A stretch of DNA of 64,000 nt, from the NCBI GenBank assembly GCA_024734495.1, contig JALMQS010000099.1, forward strand, positions 71,322,249 through 71,386,248. Direction: 5' to 3'. The position numbers and the translations under genes were made by a program. Shown piece after piece: positions 1 through 11,639 of this stretch. Origin of the DNA: Forficula auricularia (lineage: Eukaryota; Arthropoda; Insecta; Dermaptera; Forficulidae). A model generated the notes under the pieces. That model had not been told where the DNA came from, made no database searches, and was given only the letters and a program-made list of their open reading frames with translations. Position 1 is the stretch's first letter. Each line of letters begins with the position of its first letter.

Positions 1-1600
1 TTCTGATACCTAGAGGGTTAAACTGAAATACAATTACGAAGAATATAGATAGTGAAATAATAAATCCTCAACTTAAAATGATTTATATTCATAACAAACT
101 TAAAAATGCAAACTCTGGTAAAAAGAAACAAAAGCTCTTTTTTGGGGGCCCCCAAGAAAGTTGTGGCCCTAAGGTATAGCTTGTGTAGCTTATTCATAAA
201 TCCTGCACAGCCTCAGATATTAATTAGCTCCCGTCCTATATTAATTTTATCCAAGATATATTCTATAATTGCAAAAAATAGAAATTGTAGAATAATTTTG
301 AAAAAATAAGGTAATTTTTATTGCATCACACCTAATCCTCAATGTGAATAAAATAATTACATAACGTATTTCAATTTCAATTTCAATTTATTATTATCCT
401 TTGGACCAAGGTACATATTTGAACAAAAAATGTCATTTTGATAGGTCAGATAATAATTAGAAGATCTGACAGATAATATTATTTAAAAATTTTACATTAT
501 CTAATCAAAATAAATCAATAACTCACCTTATGATTAAAATGACAATTATTTTTAGGGTTTTTTTTTTATTCTAGATTTTGGATTTAAATATTTTTTCATT
601 TCCGCCTTCGGAAAACTAAAGATATTAATTTTATACACATTTGGATTTACAATATTTAATATATTCAAGAAAATAATGGAGTTATACAATTATTATGTAT
701 AATATTAATAATAGCCAATATTTATAGAGTGTGATTTTTGCCTGTATTTTATAAACTCTAATATTTTTAAAATAACTTAAGGAACTTTGTTCCTGACGGG
801 GTCTCCTGATCGCACATATTTTTTATTGCTCTGGGACGTACGATTGTTGAATTTAATGGGGGGGGGGGGCACATACGAATCGAAAAATTTAAACCAATGA
901 TTATTATTTTGGGGGATATTTTTTTATTATGGAGTATGAGCTATCTCTGTAAAGTTCTCTTTAAGTAGAATTAGGATAAATTTCTTTTAATTTAATTCAC
1001 TTTAGAATGGCGGTATGAGAGAGTGAGCTCCAAAATGGACATTCCGAAGAGGCTTTTAATTTGAAACTGAGAAAAAATTTCACTAAATTGTTCATTCCAT
1101 CATTGTCTACGAGAAATTAAAAGGAATTTGATATTCGAGTATTTTGGAATGTATAAAACCCTCGAAATGCGAGTCTGACTTGCTCTTGACCCCTTTATTT
1201 TATTTGTTTTTCAAAATGAAGAGGTATTTATGCCTCATCCGGTATAGAGATATACCTATGTATCCTTTTGTTTTTATTGCACATGTTTCTATATTTTTTA
1301 TATTTGAAATAAGGTTTGTTGCGATTTGAGACACCCATTTCAAGTATCATTTAACATATTTCCATTTGAAGTGGGAGATAGGGAAGAAAGAGAGAGTTCA
1401 TAAATAAGAAAGCAATGGAGAAAGTTTATATTCATAAGCAACTCTAAGCACAAGAGAGCATCTAAGCCTCCTATTTATTTTTATTATATATAGCCTGAGA
1501 TGATAATATATTAGACTACTCAGCTTTACAAACTAAAGATTTTATACTATTCTATTTATTATAAAAAAAAAATGGAAATAACTTATTGATTGTTTTAGAT
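1..1600. other. AT-rich non-coding stretch
   Basis: No gene or clear element boundary is visible. The longest open frames here (61-67 codons) have AT-driven composition and no recognisable motif. A G-homopolymer lies near 858-869. The sequence looks like diverged intergenic or intronic DNA. Confidence 0.5.
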
Positions 1601-1604
1601 TTTT

Positions 1605-2590
1605 AACTGACTTCAAAAAAGGAGGAGGTTCTCATTCGACTGAATTTTTTTTTGTCTATGTTACCTGATATCTTCGACAATTGTGAACCGATTTTGATGA
1701 TTTTTTTGCATTGGGTTCAGTCTAGTTTCCGATTGGTCCCGTTTTTTTTCATTGGTATTGGACCTTTTTTGCTATGTTTGTTTAGTCATAACTTCTTTGT
1801 TTATGAACCGATTTCGATGATTCTTTTAAATTGGAAAGAGGGTGCCTTATGGGTGGTCCCATATTAATTTAGTCAAGTTGTGATGATATGATCAATGACG
1901 AATTAACGTAAATCTCTAATTCTTATGAGCAAATAATCGAAATTATAATAAATAAAATCTTTTATAAAAAAATCAATCTTAAAACGTTCAATTAAAACCC
2001 GCAAACGTTTCTAGAGAATTTCTATATTTATGAATTTAATTTTATTATCATTTTCTGATTCATTCGCCCGACGCTTTCTCTTACGAGATGCATGCAAGGT
2101 ATTATATTAAGTCACTATTAATAATATCACTAAAAAGAGAAAAATAAAAATAATTTTTATAAAAGTAAAAATAAAACCGACTGCAAAAATAATTAAATAC
2201 AACAAATAAAATAATAAAACTCAAAAATAAAATAAAATACACTAAAAGGTATAAAATAATAATCTAATTTAGTTACAACTAAACGACGAAATATTTACAT
2301 GAAATCACTTTTTGAAGTCGGTGCTAAACAAACTATATAAGCGAGGGTACCCGCCAAACGTACTAAATAAAATCCGTCGAGTTTGATTCATAAAATGTAT
2401 ATGTTTGGCACCGACTTCAAAAAGTGGTTTCATGTAAATATTTCGTCGTTTAGTTGTAACTAAATTAGATTATTATTTTATACCTTTTAGTGTATTTTAT
2501 TTTATTTTTGAGTTTTATTATTTTTATTTGTTGCATTTAATTTTTTTGCAGTCTGTTTTATTTTTTTTTATAAAAATTATATTAAATAAA
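1605..2590. repeat. Foldback element family C, copy 1
   Basis: Two arms of about 170 bp (roughly 2165-2335 and 2400-2580) are inverted copies meeting at paired GAAGTCGGTGC / GCACCGACTTC motifs. A non-palindromic body (1605-2160) begins with TGACTTCAAAAAAGGAGGAGG, a motif widespread in insect repeats, and contains two copies of an AACCGATTT-GATGATT-type sequence. The same body and arms occur inverted at 43985-44765, which defines the family. No coding capacity is visible. The superfamily is unknown; the AT-rich arms and variable ends prevent a target-site call. Confidence 0.75.
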
Positions 2591-2719
2591 TACATTCATT
2601 TATAAAAACATTCTTAAACGTTCATTAGTTTTCAAAACAAGTTGAAGCTCCATTTGAAAAAGATAATAATATAGTTCGTTGAGTATTTGGATATGAAAAT
2701 TAGTATAAGATCAATAACA

Positions 2720-2740
2720 AAATAATGTATGGGATTCCCT
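2720..2740 (+). repeat. 21-bp direct repeat, left copy
   Basis: A 21-bp sequence ending in GTATGGGATTCCCT is repeated exactly at 4455-4475, on the other side of family A copy 1. It may be a target-site duplication of a larger insertion of about 1.7 kb. Confidence 0.7.
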
Positions 2741-3404
2741 ATATTCACATATGAATACATACTATACCGGGTGAGTTTTTTATCTTGAGACAGTCTTATA
2801 ACTCAAAAACAGTACATTATATGGATTTTTTTTAATTAAAGTTTGTTTATATCGAGGGGAAACTAAACTACGCTATTGTTTGTCGACGTAGAACAAGCTT
2901 TCAAGGGTATTTCAATGTCAGGTTCTGTTTTTTAAATGGAATCCTATATTTTTCTATATGTCAACTTAATCTACAAAAAACTAACTTTCATAAGAACTAT
3001 TTTTTTATACGACATCAAATAAACAAAATACATGAATCAATTAGATCTCAAAATAAAATCTTAATAATTATTTTAACAATTATTCAACTTAATTATCAAA
3101 TAATAATGATTAAATAATTAATTATTAAATAAATAATCATTAAATCGAAAGGTCACAACAATGAAAATAAGTGTTTATAATGATCTTAAAACTGCGTTAT
3201 ACTAAGATTTTAGAGATTATTTTCTACTTAATAGAAACTATTTAAAATTCTTGAGTTTAAAAAAGTTTATTTCTCGTGTCAATCCAGTAGATAAGTAATA
3301 GATAGTAGTAGTAGATATTTTATTACCATAATACAAATGGGGCATTTTTTGTTGAACACAGAATTAAAATGGTCTTAATTTATGGGGTGAATGTGTAAGA
3401 AATG

Positions 3405-3628
3405 TTAGGGGCTGCCATTGAAATGTATGCCGAGCGTTTTCCTGATAGGAATACACCCTCACAAGCTTCATTTTATTGTGTTGTAAAATCTGTTTAAAGA
3501 AAAAAACAGTAAATGTAAAGACTACGAAGAAACTGGAACAGGCCAAAATAACGAAAATTGAACTGAATTTATCCAGAAGACTTGCGATACACTCTGGAAT
3601 GTCACAGAACAGTGTCGCAAATTTATTA
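3405..3628 (+). pseudogene. Decayed DUF4817-like helix-turn-helix remnant
   Basis: Frame 3405-3494 reads LGAAIEMYAERFPDRNTPSQ and continues ASFYCVVKSV before a stop at 3495. In another phase, 3566-3628 reads NLSRRLAIHSGMSQNSVANL. Both blocks resemble the N-terminal DNA-binding region of DUF4817-type proteins in arthropod mariner-like elements: a helix with the (Y/R)ERFP.R..PS pattern, then a second helix with S.RR.A...G.S...V..(I/L)L. Stops and frameshifts between the blocks show it is dead. A worse-preserved copy lies at 55315-55570. The family assignment comes from the pattern only, and no transposase catalytic residues are seen. Confidence 0.55.
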
Positions 3629-3748
3629 AATTATTAATTATTATTAATTTGATAATTAATTATTTAATCATTAATATATGATAATTAAGTTAAATAATTG
3701 TTAAAAATTTATAAGAATTTTGCTGGCTTGGTGTGTACTGGATATATT

Positions 3749-3872
3749 AATTTTTTATTGTTAGGATAAATAAACTGAATTTGCTTCTTTCCATAGGATT
3801 AACCATTTGAAAAACAAAATAAATTACTGGAAAGAAGCAAATTCAGTTTATTTATCCTAACAATAAAAAATT
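3749..3872. repeat. Perfect 44-bp inverted repeat (hairpin insertion)
   Basis: Arms at 3749-3792 and 3829-3872 are exact reverse complements over 44 bp with a 36-bp loop. The arm starts AATTTTTTATTGTTAGGATA. The hairpin is absent from the corresponding arm of family A copy 4, so it is probably a young miniature insertion into copy 1. Confidence 0.85.
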
Positions 3873-4454
3873 GTTAAAAATAATTATTAAGAATTTTTTT
3901 GAGATCTAATTGATTCATATATTTTGTTATTTGATGTCGTATAAAAAATAGCTCTTATGAATGTTGTTCAGTTTTTTTTTTTTTTTTGTAGTTTAAGTAG
4001 ACGTATAGAAAAATATAGAGTTCTATTTAAAAGACAGAACTTGACATTGAAATACCCTTGAAAGATTGTTCTACGTCGACAAACAATAGCGTAGTTTTGT
4101 TCCCCCTCGATATAAACAAACTTTTATTTGAAACTTTTTTTCATATACCTACTGCACTGTTTTTGAGTTATATGGTAAAACTGTCTCAAGATAAAAAACT
4201 CACACGGTATATATAGTATAGTTAAACCATATAATATATATCCTTTCTAAGATATAGATCCTTTAAAAATTACTTATATATTGTCAACATAAATAAAATT
4301 CGTGAAAGTATTGATACTATTTTCATGTCAAAGGCTATTCAGAGAATATTTATCAAAAATAATACAGCCTTTTCAGAGTCTTTTTTTGGAAAAAATCGAG
4401 CCCTTTTAGGACCCTTTTTTTGCAAAAATCGAGCCTTTTTTTAGCGCTCTCTAC

Positions 4455-4475
4455 AAATAATGTATGGGATTCCCT
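4455..4475 (+). repeat. 21-bp direct repeat, right copy
   Basis: Identical to 2720-2740. The segment between the two copies holds the whole of family A copy 1 plus about 245 bp of right flank containing repeated AAAAATCGAGCC motifs. Confidence 0.7.
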
Positions 4476-6990
4476 TCGGATTGTTTCTCATGTCGGGAGG
4501 CTTGCGTCACAACCTCTCAATAAAAAAATTTTTAAACAATTTACACAAACTAATTTCCCTCTCGTAAACAATTAAATAACATTTCATTTAAATATTTTCT
4601 GATTTAATTGAAATTTCATAAAAACATCCAGTTTCTTGCCACTGGTAGCGTGTCGACTAGAAATGTCAAAAATTTTCATTTTTTTTTTATCATCTCACAT
4701 ATTGAATCAAATTTTTTAAAAAATTTCAGATTTTTATGTATTATTTTCTTCTATCTTTTAAATCTAATAATTATTTGTAATATATTTAAATTTTTAAGGT
4801 TTTTTATTTGAATTCATCATTTATGAAAAACATAATTAATAACTTTCATTCACTTTAAACAAAATTGATTAAATCATTTTTGAAAAAAATACAAAACAAA
4901 AAACCAATAACCGTCTTAAAAACGATGTTTTGAGAAATTTTAGATCTAAAATATAGCTTAAAAAAATTCAAAAATTCCATATGAAATCAAATATTAACTT
5001 GTGGCATGGGGATGAAATTTAAATTAGTTATTCTCTAATGTATTTTTAAAGTGTTGTTTGTGATTTTTTCAAATTTTCTTAAAAACAGCTCTACTGATTT
5101 TATTCCAATTTTCTGAAAATTTTTCAAAAATTACGTAGGTACCTTAATTTTTTTTTTTGTTATGTACATTAAAGATTCTTTTTAAAAAGCGTCAATTTAA
5201 ATATGTAGGTATATTAAACTAGGAATTAATTGTAATTTTCGGCACTCAGGCTGAGAAGGTGAAAGCACTTTTCTAATATATTATAAAGATAATCCATGAA
5301 ATCTCAGATTTTGTTGATGACAATCTCTTGTGATTTCTTTAAAGATTCAAAGTCTACTTCTGTCAGAAATTCGAACTTTTATAATAATTTAAAACATCAA
5401 TCAGTTGTTCGCCTCCATTTTAAATTTATTTAATCCTATAAATGAAGCAATTCTTTACTTGCTTGCTATCCATCCTCATATATAAAACATATCCGAAGTT
5501 AATTAATTCTTTGTGATTTTTTGTTTTGGAGAGGGGGCGGAGTATGCGGGAAATTCATTCTGTATTCATTTAATGAATAATGAATGATTTTGGTCTTTTT
5601 CTGATGACTCGCTCGCAAAACATTATTTGGATACCCCTGTCTCTCTCTGTCGCATGGAGATGTTCAATTATACTAGCAGACTACTAACTAGTACTAACGA
5701 TACTTTCTCTACTACGAGTTTTTACTAAACAAATGAACAAATGGTGTTAAATCTTTCATGTTCTGCTATATATATATCTAGAATCATTTGTTTTTTTTTT
5801 TCTAAATAATTCACTTCTCTGGTACCTTCTTGTTAGTTTATTTTTGCTTTCATATTCACGTTTAATTATTTTTTATTAGGTAACCTTTCAAAGAAAGAGC
5901 AGGGAAAAATTGTATGTGTTTTTTTTAAATGTATATATATAGAGAAGGAAGTTTTTAATGAGCGAATCATTTGATATTGTTTTGCTCGAAACTCGGATTA
6001 ACTCGAGTGATGTTGTTTCATTTAGTAGTTATGTTGATCTTAATGGGTGGTTTTGTCTAACAAGGGAGAACTTATTTTAAATAATGGCGGTTGGAAAAAC
6101 CTGAAGGTGTTCTAATATTCTTTCTAATGTGTCGTTGAAAAGTTAAACGGGACCTTATCATCGTCAATAGAATATCTGTCTGCCTGCTCGTACTTCAGAG
6201 CATTTTGATTCGTAAATAAAATAAGATCAAACCTGAAATTTTTAAGTTATGTGTGTTTTTTTTAATTTATTTTTATAATCGACATTCTCCGTTAAAACAT
6301 TTGGTCAGCGACACGTAAAATATATGGTTATCACATGGTTTTATATGCTAATTATACATAGATTATGTTGTACTAGTTACTTTCTATAAAAATAAAAAAA
6401 TACGGACTGACGCATAACATTTAAATATTAGCTATAACAACATTTGGAAACCTTTTAAGAGTGGAATGTGATCAGTGAATTGGTTTTGAGTAGAACATTT
6501 GGTGGGAAACTGTGACGTCACGCTCTAATAGCGTTGAATTTGAGTAGTAACATTATTGTTGTTGACTTAAAATAAATATTAATAATAATCCAGTCATATA
6601 AAGGTTTAAAAAAAAATAATCAGGTCATATAGAGAGATAAAAACAAAAGAATTAGTCGAATGTACTTTGAAGATAATCAGGGACAATTGATTTAATTTGA
6701 AAATATGTGCACATCTGTTTATATCTTATAATTAAATTATAAGTAGCTATCTCCTACAAGCCTACAAAGGTTCCTATACCGTTCTGCTGTGGCCAGACCC
6801 TGAACCAATCATCCGGATCATGTGTGGGAGGATCGAGGATATAAGGGGAGATGTGGAGGCCCTTAAAAAAATAATAATCATTGAGATATGTTGTATGTAA
6901 TATCTTTTGTTAATTGATCGTGAAAGAGAAGAAAAAAAGGATCTAACTTATATATATGTCCCATAATTTCAACTCACTTTTTTGATTTTG
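4476..6990. other. AT-rich stretch, no recognised element
   Basis: There is no supported gene. Open frames (for example 4608-4811) are Phe/Ile/Lys-rich translations of AT-rich DNA. The part around 5540-6560 has somewhat higher complexity, and 6780-6870 is locally GC-richer, but neither gives a recognisable protein. It may be diverged intergenic or intronic sequence. Confidence 0.45.
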
Positions 6991-6992
6991 AT

Positions 6993-7033
6993 ACACCTGA
7001 TGAAGCCTAAATAAAATTGGCGAAAATCGTTGA
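6993..7033 (+). ncRNA. Hammerhead-like motif H1
   Basis: CTGATGA (6997-7003), one unpaired A, a 3-bp stem II GCC/GGC (7005-7007 / 7019-7021), GAAA (7022-7025), then ATC and a partly complementary stem I (CAC upstream, GT(T)G downstream). The order is that of a type I hammerhead ribozyme. Stems are short, so this is a weaker case than the 38, 60 and 63 kb examples. Confidence 0.4.
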
Positions 7034-7106
7034 GAATTGTTTGATTTTCTACTTTACTGTCCAAATACCTGCTAATATACTTAATTCATATACCATAAAA
7101 ATGTGT

Positions 7107-7312
7107 TTTAAAATTTTAGAAAAACAGTCCATATATCGTATATCTGATCTTTTGTTGTTTAAAATTTCGATCATTCTAAAATTAAACTTTTTTTAAAGCG
7201 AAAGAAGGAGAAGAAGAAGTAATTTAGAAAAACGGTTAATTTTAAAAATGATCGAAAATTTTAAACAATAAAATAGATTTGGCCTGTTTTTCTAAAATTT
7301 TAAGTTTATCTT
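7107..7312. repeat. Inverted repeat, arms about 80 bp
   Basis: The left arm (7107-7188) contains AAATTTTAGAAAAACAG and TTGTTTAAAATTT. The right arm (7232-7312) is its diverged reverse complement. The purine-rich loop holds GAAGGAGAAGAAGAAG. It looks like a miniature foldback element; no target duplication is resolved. Confidence 0.7.
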
Positions 7313-7567
7313 CACACTAGATACCTACGCTCTTAATATCTTACATAAATTGAAATTGTGTTTTGTTGAAATATTTTTTTTTCTCATTTAAAATTTGAAT
7401 TTTTAATCATGTTATCTATTTTTTTGTAATTAAATTGGTCTAAAATTGTAGATTAAAGGACCTATATGGCCCTACAGATACAATGTTTTAATAAATAACC
7501 CTTTATCACCAAGCGCCTACGTTTTATAAGTAACCTTCATGCCAAATTTCATGTTCTTATTCTAGAC

Positions 7568-7963
7568 CAGGGGTAGTCAACCTTTTTATACTTTTTGTCA
7601 CTCTTGTCTCTTTGTGGGTAGTAAAATTTTCTTACTGTCCCCCGGTTCCAGAGTAACTTTATTTTCCATATCTATTCTAATTTTCTAAACTTGTATAGAC
7701 GGTATTATTAAAGTTTCTCCAATATTATAACTTTTACTACTTTTTGGAATTAATTGTGAAATACCATATATGGCAGTTAATCCATCTTTCTTTTCTTTGC
7801 ATGTTGTTTCTTAAATGATGCAAGGATGTTGGACGATTTTGAAGTTTTTATTTATTTCAGCATATATTACATTAGTTTCAGTAACGGACAAAACCCCTAC
7901 CGCATACCATGAAAGCTTAAATTGCCCATTAGTGGACGGTAGAGACCAGGTTAACTACCACTG
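7568..7963. mobile_element. hAT-like miniature element
   Basis: Ends are CAGGGGTAGTCAACCT at the left and the inverse of CAGTGGTAGTTAACCTGG at the right, a hAT-type terminal repeat. The 8-bp flanks TTCTAGAC / CACTAGAG share the CTAGA core expected of a degraded hAT duplication. At 396 bp it has no transposase and is non-autonomous. Confidence 0.7.
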
Positions 7964-7966
7964 CAC

Positions 7967-7993
7967 TAGAGAAATCCTATGTGATTTCTCTAT
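7967..7993. repeat. Short hairpin beside hAT end
   Basis: TAGAGAAATC and GATTTCTCTA form a 10-bp stem around a 6-7-nt loop, immediately outside the right hAT terminus. It is possibly a footprint or part of an older inverted repeat. Confidence 0.55.
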
Positions 7994-8110
7994 TACTTAG
8001 TGGGTACTACTAGTGATGACCAAAATCCCATTCTAGACACAAAATGCTAATTTTTACAGAATAAACTACCATCGAGGTGGTTTCATCTTAGCTAGGGCTA
8101 AACTGCCCAA

Positions 8111-8431
8111 ATGGTCCAGCTACAGTCGAACTCTCCGAATGAAACCCGAACTTTCTATCAAGTCTATAATATTGTATATGAAATCTATGCATTCTTTAAA
8201 TATAATTCGTTCGTCAAATTGATTTGTTATCATTTTTCTCTGTATTTTTTTAGACATATTCAAGTGCCCAAACATTTTTGTTTCTCGTTCTCTAACTCAA
8301 AGTTCTCTTTGAATGGTTTGATTACTTGCTCGGCCACTAGTCGGCTCGGCTCATTTCTCCATCCGAAAACTGGGTCAATTGCTGAAACATTGCTAGTAAC
8401 GAGATTTAATATTGTTTTGCTGTCCAATTAA
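8111..8431 (+). other. 106-codon open frame, probably non-coding
   Basis: The frame is open for 106 codons with a somewhat more balanced C-terminal half (SKFSLNGLITCSATSRLGSF). It matches no family I recognise, has no splice or promoter context, and lies between transposon fragments. I treat it as a chance frame but record it as one of the longest non-repeat frames here. Confidence 0.2.
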
Positions 8432-8633
8432 CATGGACTAGATGTAGATAACAGGAAAGCTAACTGCTATAAACGACATATATAGGCAGGCAGCATAATA
8501 AAATCAATTTTCTACAAGTGAATGAAGCTTAAAGAGAGATAAACGCAATCAACTACAGTACAATAAAAGCCAATCAACTTCTCGAATCATCGACAAACAA
8601 ATATATTCACTAATACTAAATAAAAAAAATGAT

Positions 8634-8760
8634 AGAATTGATGGAAAGGCACCCCAAGTATAATGAAAAATAAAATTCCAAAAATAAAAAGAATTTATTG
8701 AAACTCCTCTTAAAAAATTTTTATTTTTCATTAACCCTGGGCTGCCTTTCCATCAATTCT
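8634..8760. mobile_element. Miniature inverted-repeat element
   Basis: AGAATTGATGGAAAGGCA at the left and its inverse TGCCTTTCCATCAATTCT at the right bound a 127-bp AT-rich foldback. Fragments of the same terminus occur near 28876-28905 (TTTGGGCAGCATATCAATC) and 47150-47170 (TTTGGGCTACCTTCCATCAA), so this is a dispersed family. Confidence 0.7.
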
Positions 8761-10212
8761 CCAATAAATAAATAAATTTTAAAACAAAGTCTAATTGATT
8801 TTCATCGTAGATTTGAAATTTTCTAGCACACTAGAATGAGTTGATTTGATCTCCTGAATAATGTTTTAGAATTATTGGCTAAAACATCACAAAAAACTAT
8901 GAAATAATATAAAAATTTTATAATTTAACCAAGCAAGGTCAAACCTGGATTTTTTTTGATATTATAAGAATATTTGAATGAAGGCCCTTGATTTTTAACA
9001 AATTTGAATAAGTCATAAAAAATGATATCAAGTAACTATGTTTAGTGTCCCGTAGAAAAATAGAACAAAACAAAACATTATTAATGACACTTTTAAAAAA
9101 ATAGAGTTGGAATTCTACACTTGTGCTGTTGGCTGCAAATAACTTTTTATTTTTACATTTATGAATAACAAATTAACTAGACTGTCAAATCTATTGGAAA
9201 ATGTATTATTCGATTCATAAAAGTTGAGTTATTGATCTGTATAAATTTGTTGAAAATTGTATAATTTGTATAAAATTTATAGGGCTTTTAAAATCTCGGT
9301 CCATTTACTTCCATGCTAAAAGGACAATCTTCAAAAATTTATTTCTCGGTAATGAGACAGACGATCAGCTTCAAATTTCGGGAATAAATATTTAATATTT
9401 CAATGATTCGATGGTAAAAATTTGAGAATTTTCTTAAAAAATGATAAACAGTCCCGACCCCCTTAATGGGTCGGCACCAAAGTACGAATTTTTGTACCTG
9501 ATGGGAATCCCAAACCTCTTAACACAAATTTATGAAAAAATTATAACATTCTCACTTTATCAACGATAGATAAGATCAAATTTAATATGTCAAATATTTT
9601 GGATGATATAAAATATACTATTCTCAAATCTGATATGCACTTGACTGATTTTCTTAAAGATATATTATATTTACAATATTGAGAAAAACCGACAACGAAT
9701 ATAAAGGGCAGTTTTCGAGTGAATATATTTCATCTAGCGAATAATTGAGTTCAAGTGCGAATTCCTTTGTCTGGTGTTTTTCCATTGAAATTGCTTAATC
9801 CGTCTTCAATGAATGACGTCAGCGATGCGAAATAGGAATTCATGAATTCCAATAGAAAGAGAGAGAGGGAGAAAGTGTCGATAGTGTGGTTGTCTTAGAC
9901 TCAAGACTACACCGAAACTAGTTCGAGATAATGACAAGGCATGTGTAATGTCTTGGAAATCGGAGGGGTAACTAATTAAAACCCCATCTGGAGGATTAGT
10001 TATTCGTACAGGGATTTCCATCACAAGGGGATTCCCAGCCATCTTTGTCAGTGTTTTCGGTACCTTTGCTTTTCACAGACCCTCCTTTCGATAAAATGAG
10101 GGATTAATTAAAAATATGGAAATATTTATCAAATAAATTGGAGCAAAAAGGGAAAACTTTATAATTCACTCTCTGTGAATTTTTGTGATTTAGTCTATTT
10201 TATCAGTTAGTT
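8761..10212. other. Mixed AT-rich and relatively unique sequence
   Basis: No gene is recognised. The part from 9700 to 10080 is more complex than its surroundings: it holds a CRE-like TGACGTCA at 9813-9820, a 16-bp perfect palindrome GGAATTCATGAATTCC at 9835-9850 and a GA-rich run at 9854-9872. It may be non-repetitive flanking or regulatory DNA, but nothing proves function. Confidence 0.35.
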
Positions 10213-10311
10213 CAGGACTGTCCAACCCATGGCCCTCGGGCCGCATGCCGCCTAGCACTGCAATGATTGTGGCTCAACATTAAATCATAAACTTCTTTAA
10301 AACCAAAATTC
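10213..10311 (+). mobile_element. hAT-like 5-prime end, interrupted by LINE
   Basis: It begins CAGGACTGTCCAACCCATGG followed by GGCCCTCGGGCCGC, the hAT terminal pattern also seen complete at 17473-18344. A LINE tail interrupts it at 10312. A second, internally deleted copy of the same terminus starts at 10853 (CAGGGCTGTCCAACC). Confidence 0.65.
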
Positions 10312-10616
10312 TTTTTTTTTTTTTTTTAATGCAATCGAAGCAAGAAGGGGTGCACCAGTAAAGATGCAGCTCCTATGGATCTTGAAAGACCCTTGCATTA
10401 CCGAAGAGAAGGGAAAGTTGATCAAGTGAGAGGGTGTAGACGTAGGTGTCTATGCACTCCGGTTTTGAAGGTTTGAAGATTATAGGTGCTGGGAAAGATG
10501 GAGGCTGGGAGAGAGTTCCAGTTCCTTGAAGTCATGGGGATATATGTATTGGCGAATGAAGCGGTCCGGCACTTTTCCAATTTGACCGCGAAAGAGTGTT
10601 GGGAGCCGGCAAAATT
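10312..10616 (-). mobile_element. 5-prime-truncated LINE tail (Jockey/CR1-type), copy 1
   Basis: A T-run at 10312-10327 is the poly(A) tail of a minus-strand insertion. The minus frame ending at 10422 encodes the reverse-transcriptase protein C-terminus: SFAVKLEKCRTASFANTYIP, then MTSRNWNSLPASIFPSTYNL and FKTGVHRHLRLHPLT. The WNSLP..(I/V)FP.(T/S)YNL..FK pattern is typical of the end of arthropod Jockey/CR1-type ORF2. Homology to the copy at 15995-17080 stops near 10616. The upstream part of the open frame (to 10676) is flanking DNA. Confidence 0.8.
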
Positions 10617-10852
10617 ATGGTCTAAAATTCTAGTAGTACAAGGAGACAAGGAATTGCGGTTTTCTAGAAGAATCACAATTAATTTGTAATTTCTGTGCTG
10701 GACTAAAACTTGTCAGGACTTGTCTTTTAGATCTTTGCACGTCTTACATGTCAATAGATAAATAATAGATAGTCAGCAATTATTATATCCGTGACTCTGA
10801 AAAATTAAATTATCATTCCTTATATCCTTTTTTAATCTCATTCGATTTAAAC

Positions 10853-10990
10853 CAGGGCTGTCCAACCAGTGGCCCATTATAAAGTCATAAAATTCCTTAA
10901 AACATTGAGATTTATATTTAGATACTGGAAAAGACACAACAATTTGTGAACTATTTCCCACCCTTATTAAATATAATCAACCCCTTACAT
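10853..10990 (+). mobile_element. hAT-like 5-prime end, second copy
   Basis: CAGGGCTGTCCAACCAGTGG, followed by a CATAAAATTCCTTAAAAC-type block, parallels 10213-10300 with an internal deletion of the GC-rich part. The matching 3-prime end is not found nearby. Confidence 0.5.
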
Positions 10991-11420
10991 TATTTAACGA
11001 CGTTTTGAATAAAATTAAGTGAATTTTTCATTAATTATCCTTAAGGACCTTTTGACATTCTTCATCCAAATTGAACAAAATTTTAGGTTTAGTTCTCTTA
11101 CAACGTTTTGTATCAAATCAAATGACTTTTTCATTAATTATCCTTTTTACATTTTTCATCCAAATTGAACCAAATTTTTGTTTTAGGTTTCTTACAACGT
11201 TTTAAATCAAATTAAGTGACTTTATCATTAATTATCTTAAGGACCTTTTTACACTCTTCATCCGAATTGAACCAAATCTTTGTTTTACCTTTCAACCAAC
11301 GTTTTGATTAAAATTAAGTGACTTTTTCATTAATTATCCTTAAGGAGTTTTTATACTCTCCAAATTTAGTTTTATCTTTCTAAAAACGTTTTAAATAAAA
11401 AAATTAAGTGACCTTTTCAT
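10990..11420 (+). repeat. About 100-bp tandem repeat, 4 units
   Basis: The anchor CATTAATTATC recurs at 11029, 11132, 11226 and 11328, giving periods of 103, 94 and 102 bp. Each unit has AACGTTTT, AAATTAAGTGA and CTTCATCCAAATTGAAC blocks. Units are diverged, so the array is old. It sits upstream of a hAT-type 3-prime terminus. Confidence 0.8.
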
Positions 11421-11639
11421 TTCATAATTATTTAATAATGTTTTGAAATTTTTCTATCAAAATTCAAGTATTTCTTTAATTCTAATACACAGAATTTAGT
11501 AATTTTTATATTTAATTTTAGTTTTATTTTATTTTTTCGCAAATATATACCATATTTTCTGACAAAAAATATATTAAAATGTATAACATATTTTCGGACA
11601 GAGGGAGTATTTATCTTTTTTATTTCTAATATTTCCAAA

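Larger units (their letters stand above)
2764..4210. mobile_element. Foldback TIR element family A, copy 1
   Basis: The element starts TATACCGGGTGAG and ends with the inverted form CTCACACGGTATA. Long inverted arms contain the blocks ATCTTGAGACAGTC, AACTCAAAAACAGT and TTGTCGAC. The centre (3369-3628) is single-copy within the element and retains coding remnants of a helix-turn-helix protein. Related copies lie at 12.2-13.56, 23.67-23.95, 54.72-55.92 and 62.85-63.64 kb. Ends flanked by TA and a HTH remnant suggest a mariner-like DNA transposon, but no DDE catalytic domain is visible, so the class is inferred. Confidence 0.75.

Noticed and set aside
10990..11420. CRISPR-like regular repeats
   Set aside because: The period is about 100 bp with diverged whole units and no constant-repeat plus unique-spacer pattern; it is an ordinary tandem array in eukaryotic DNA.
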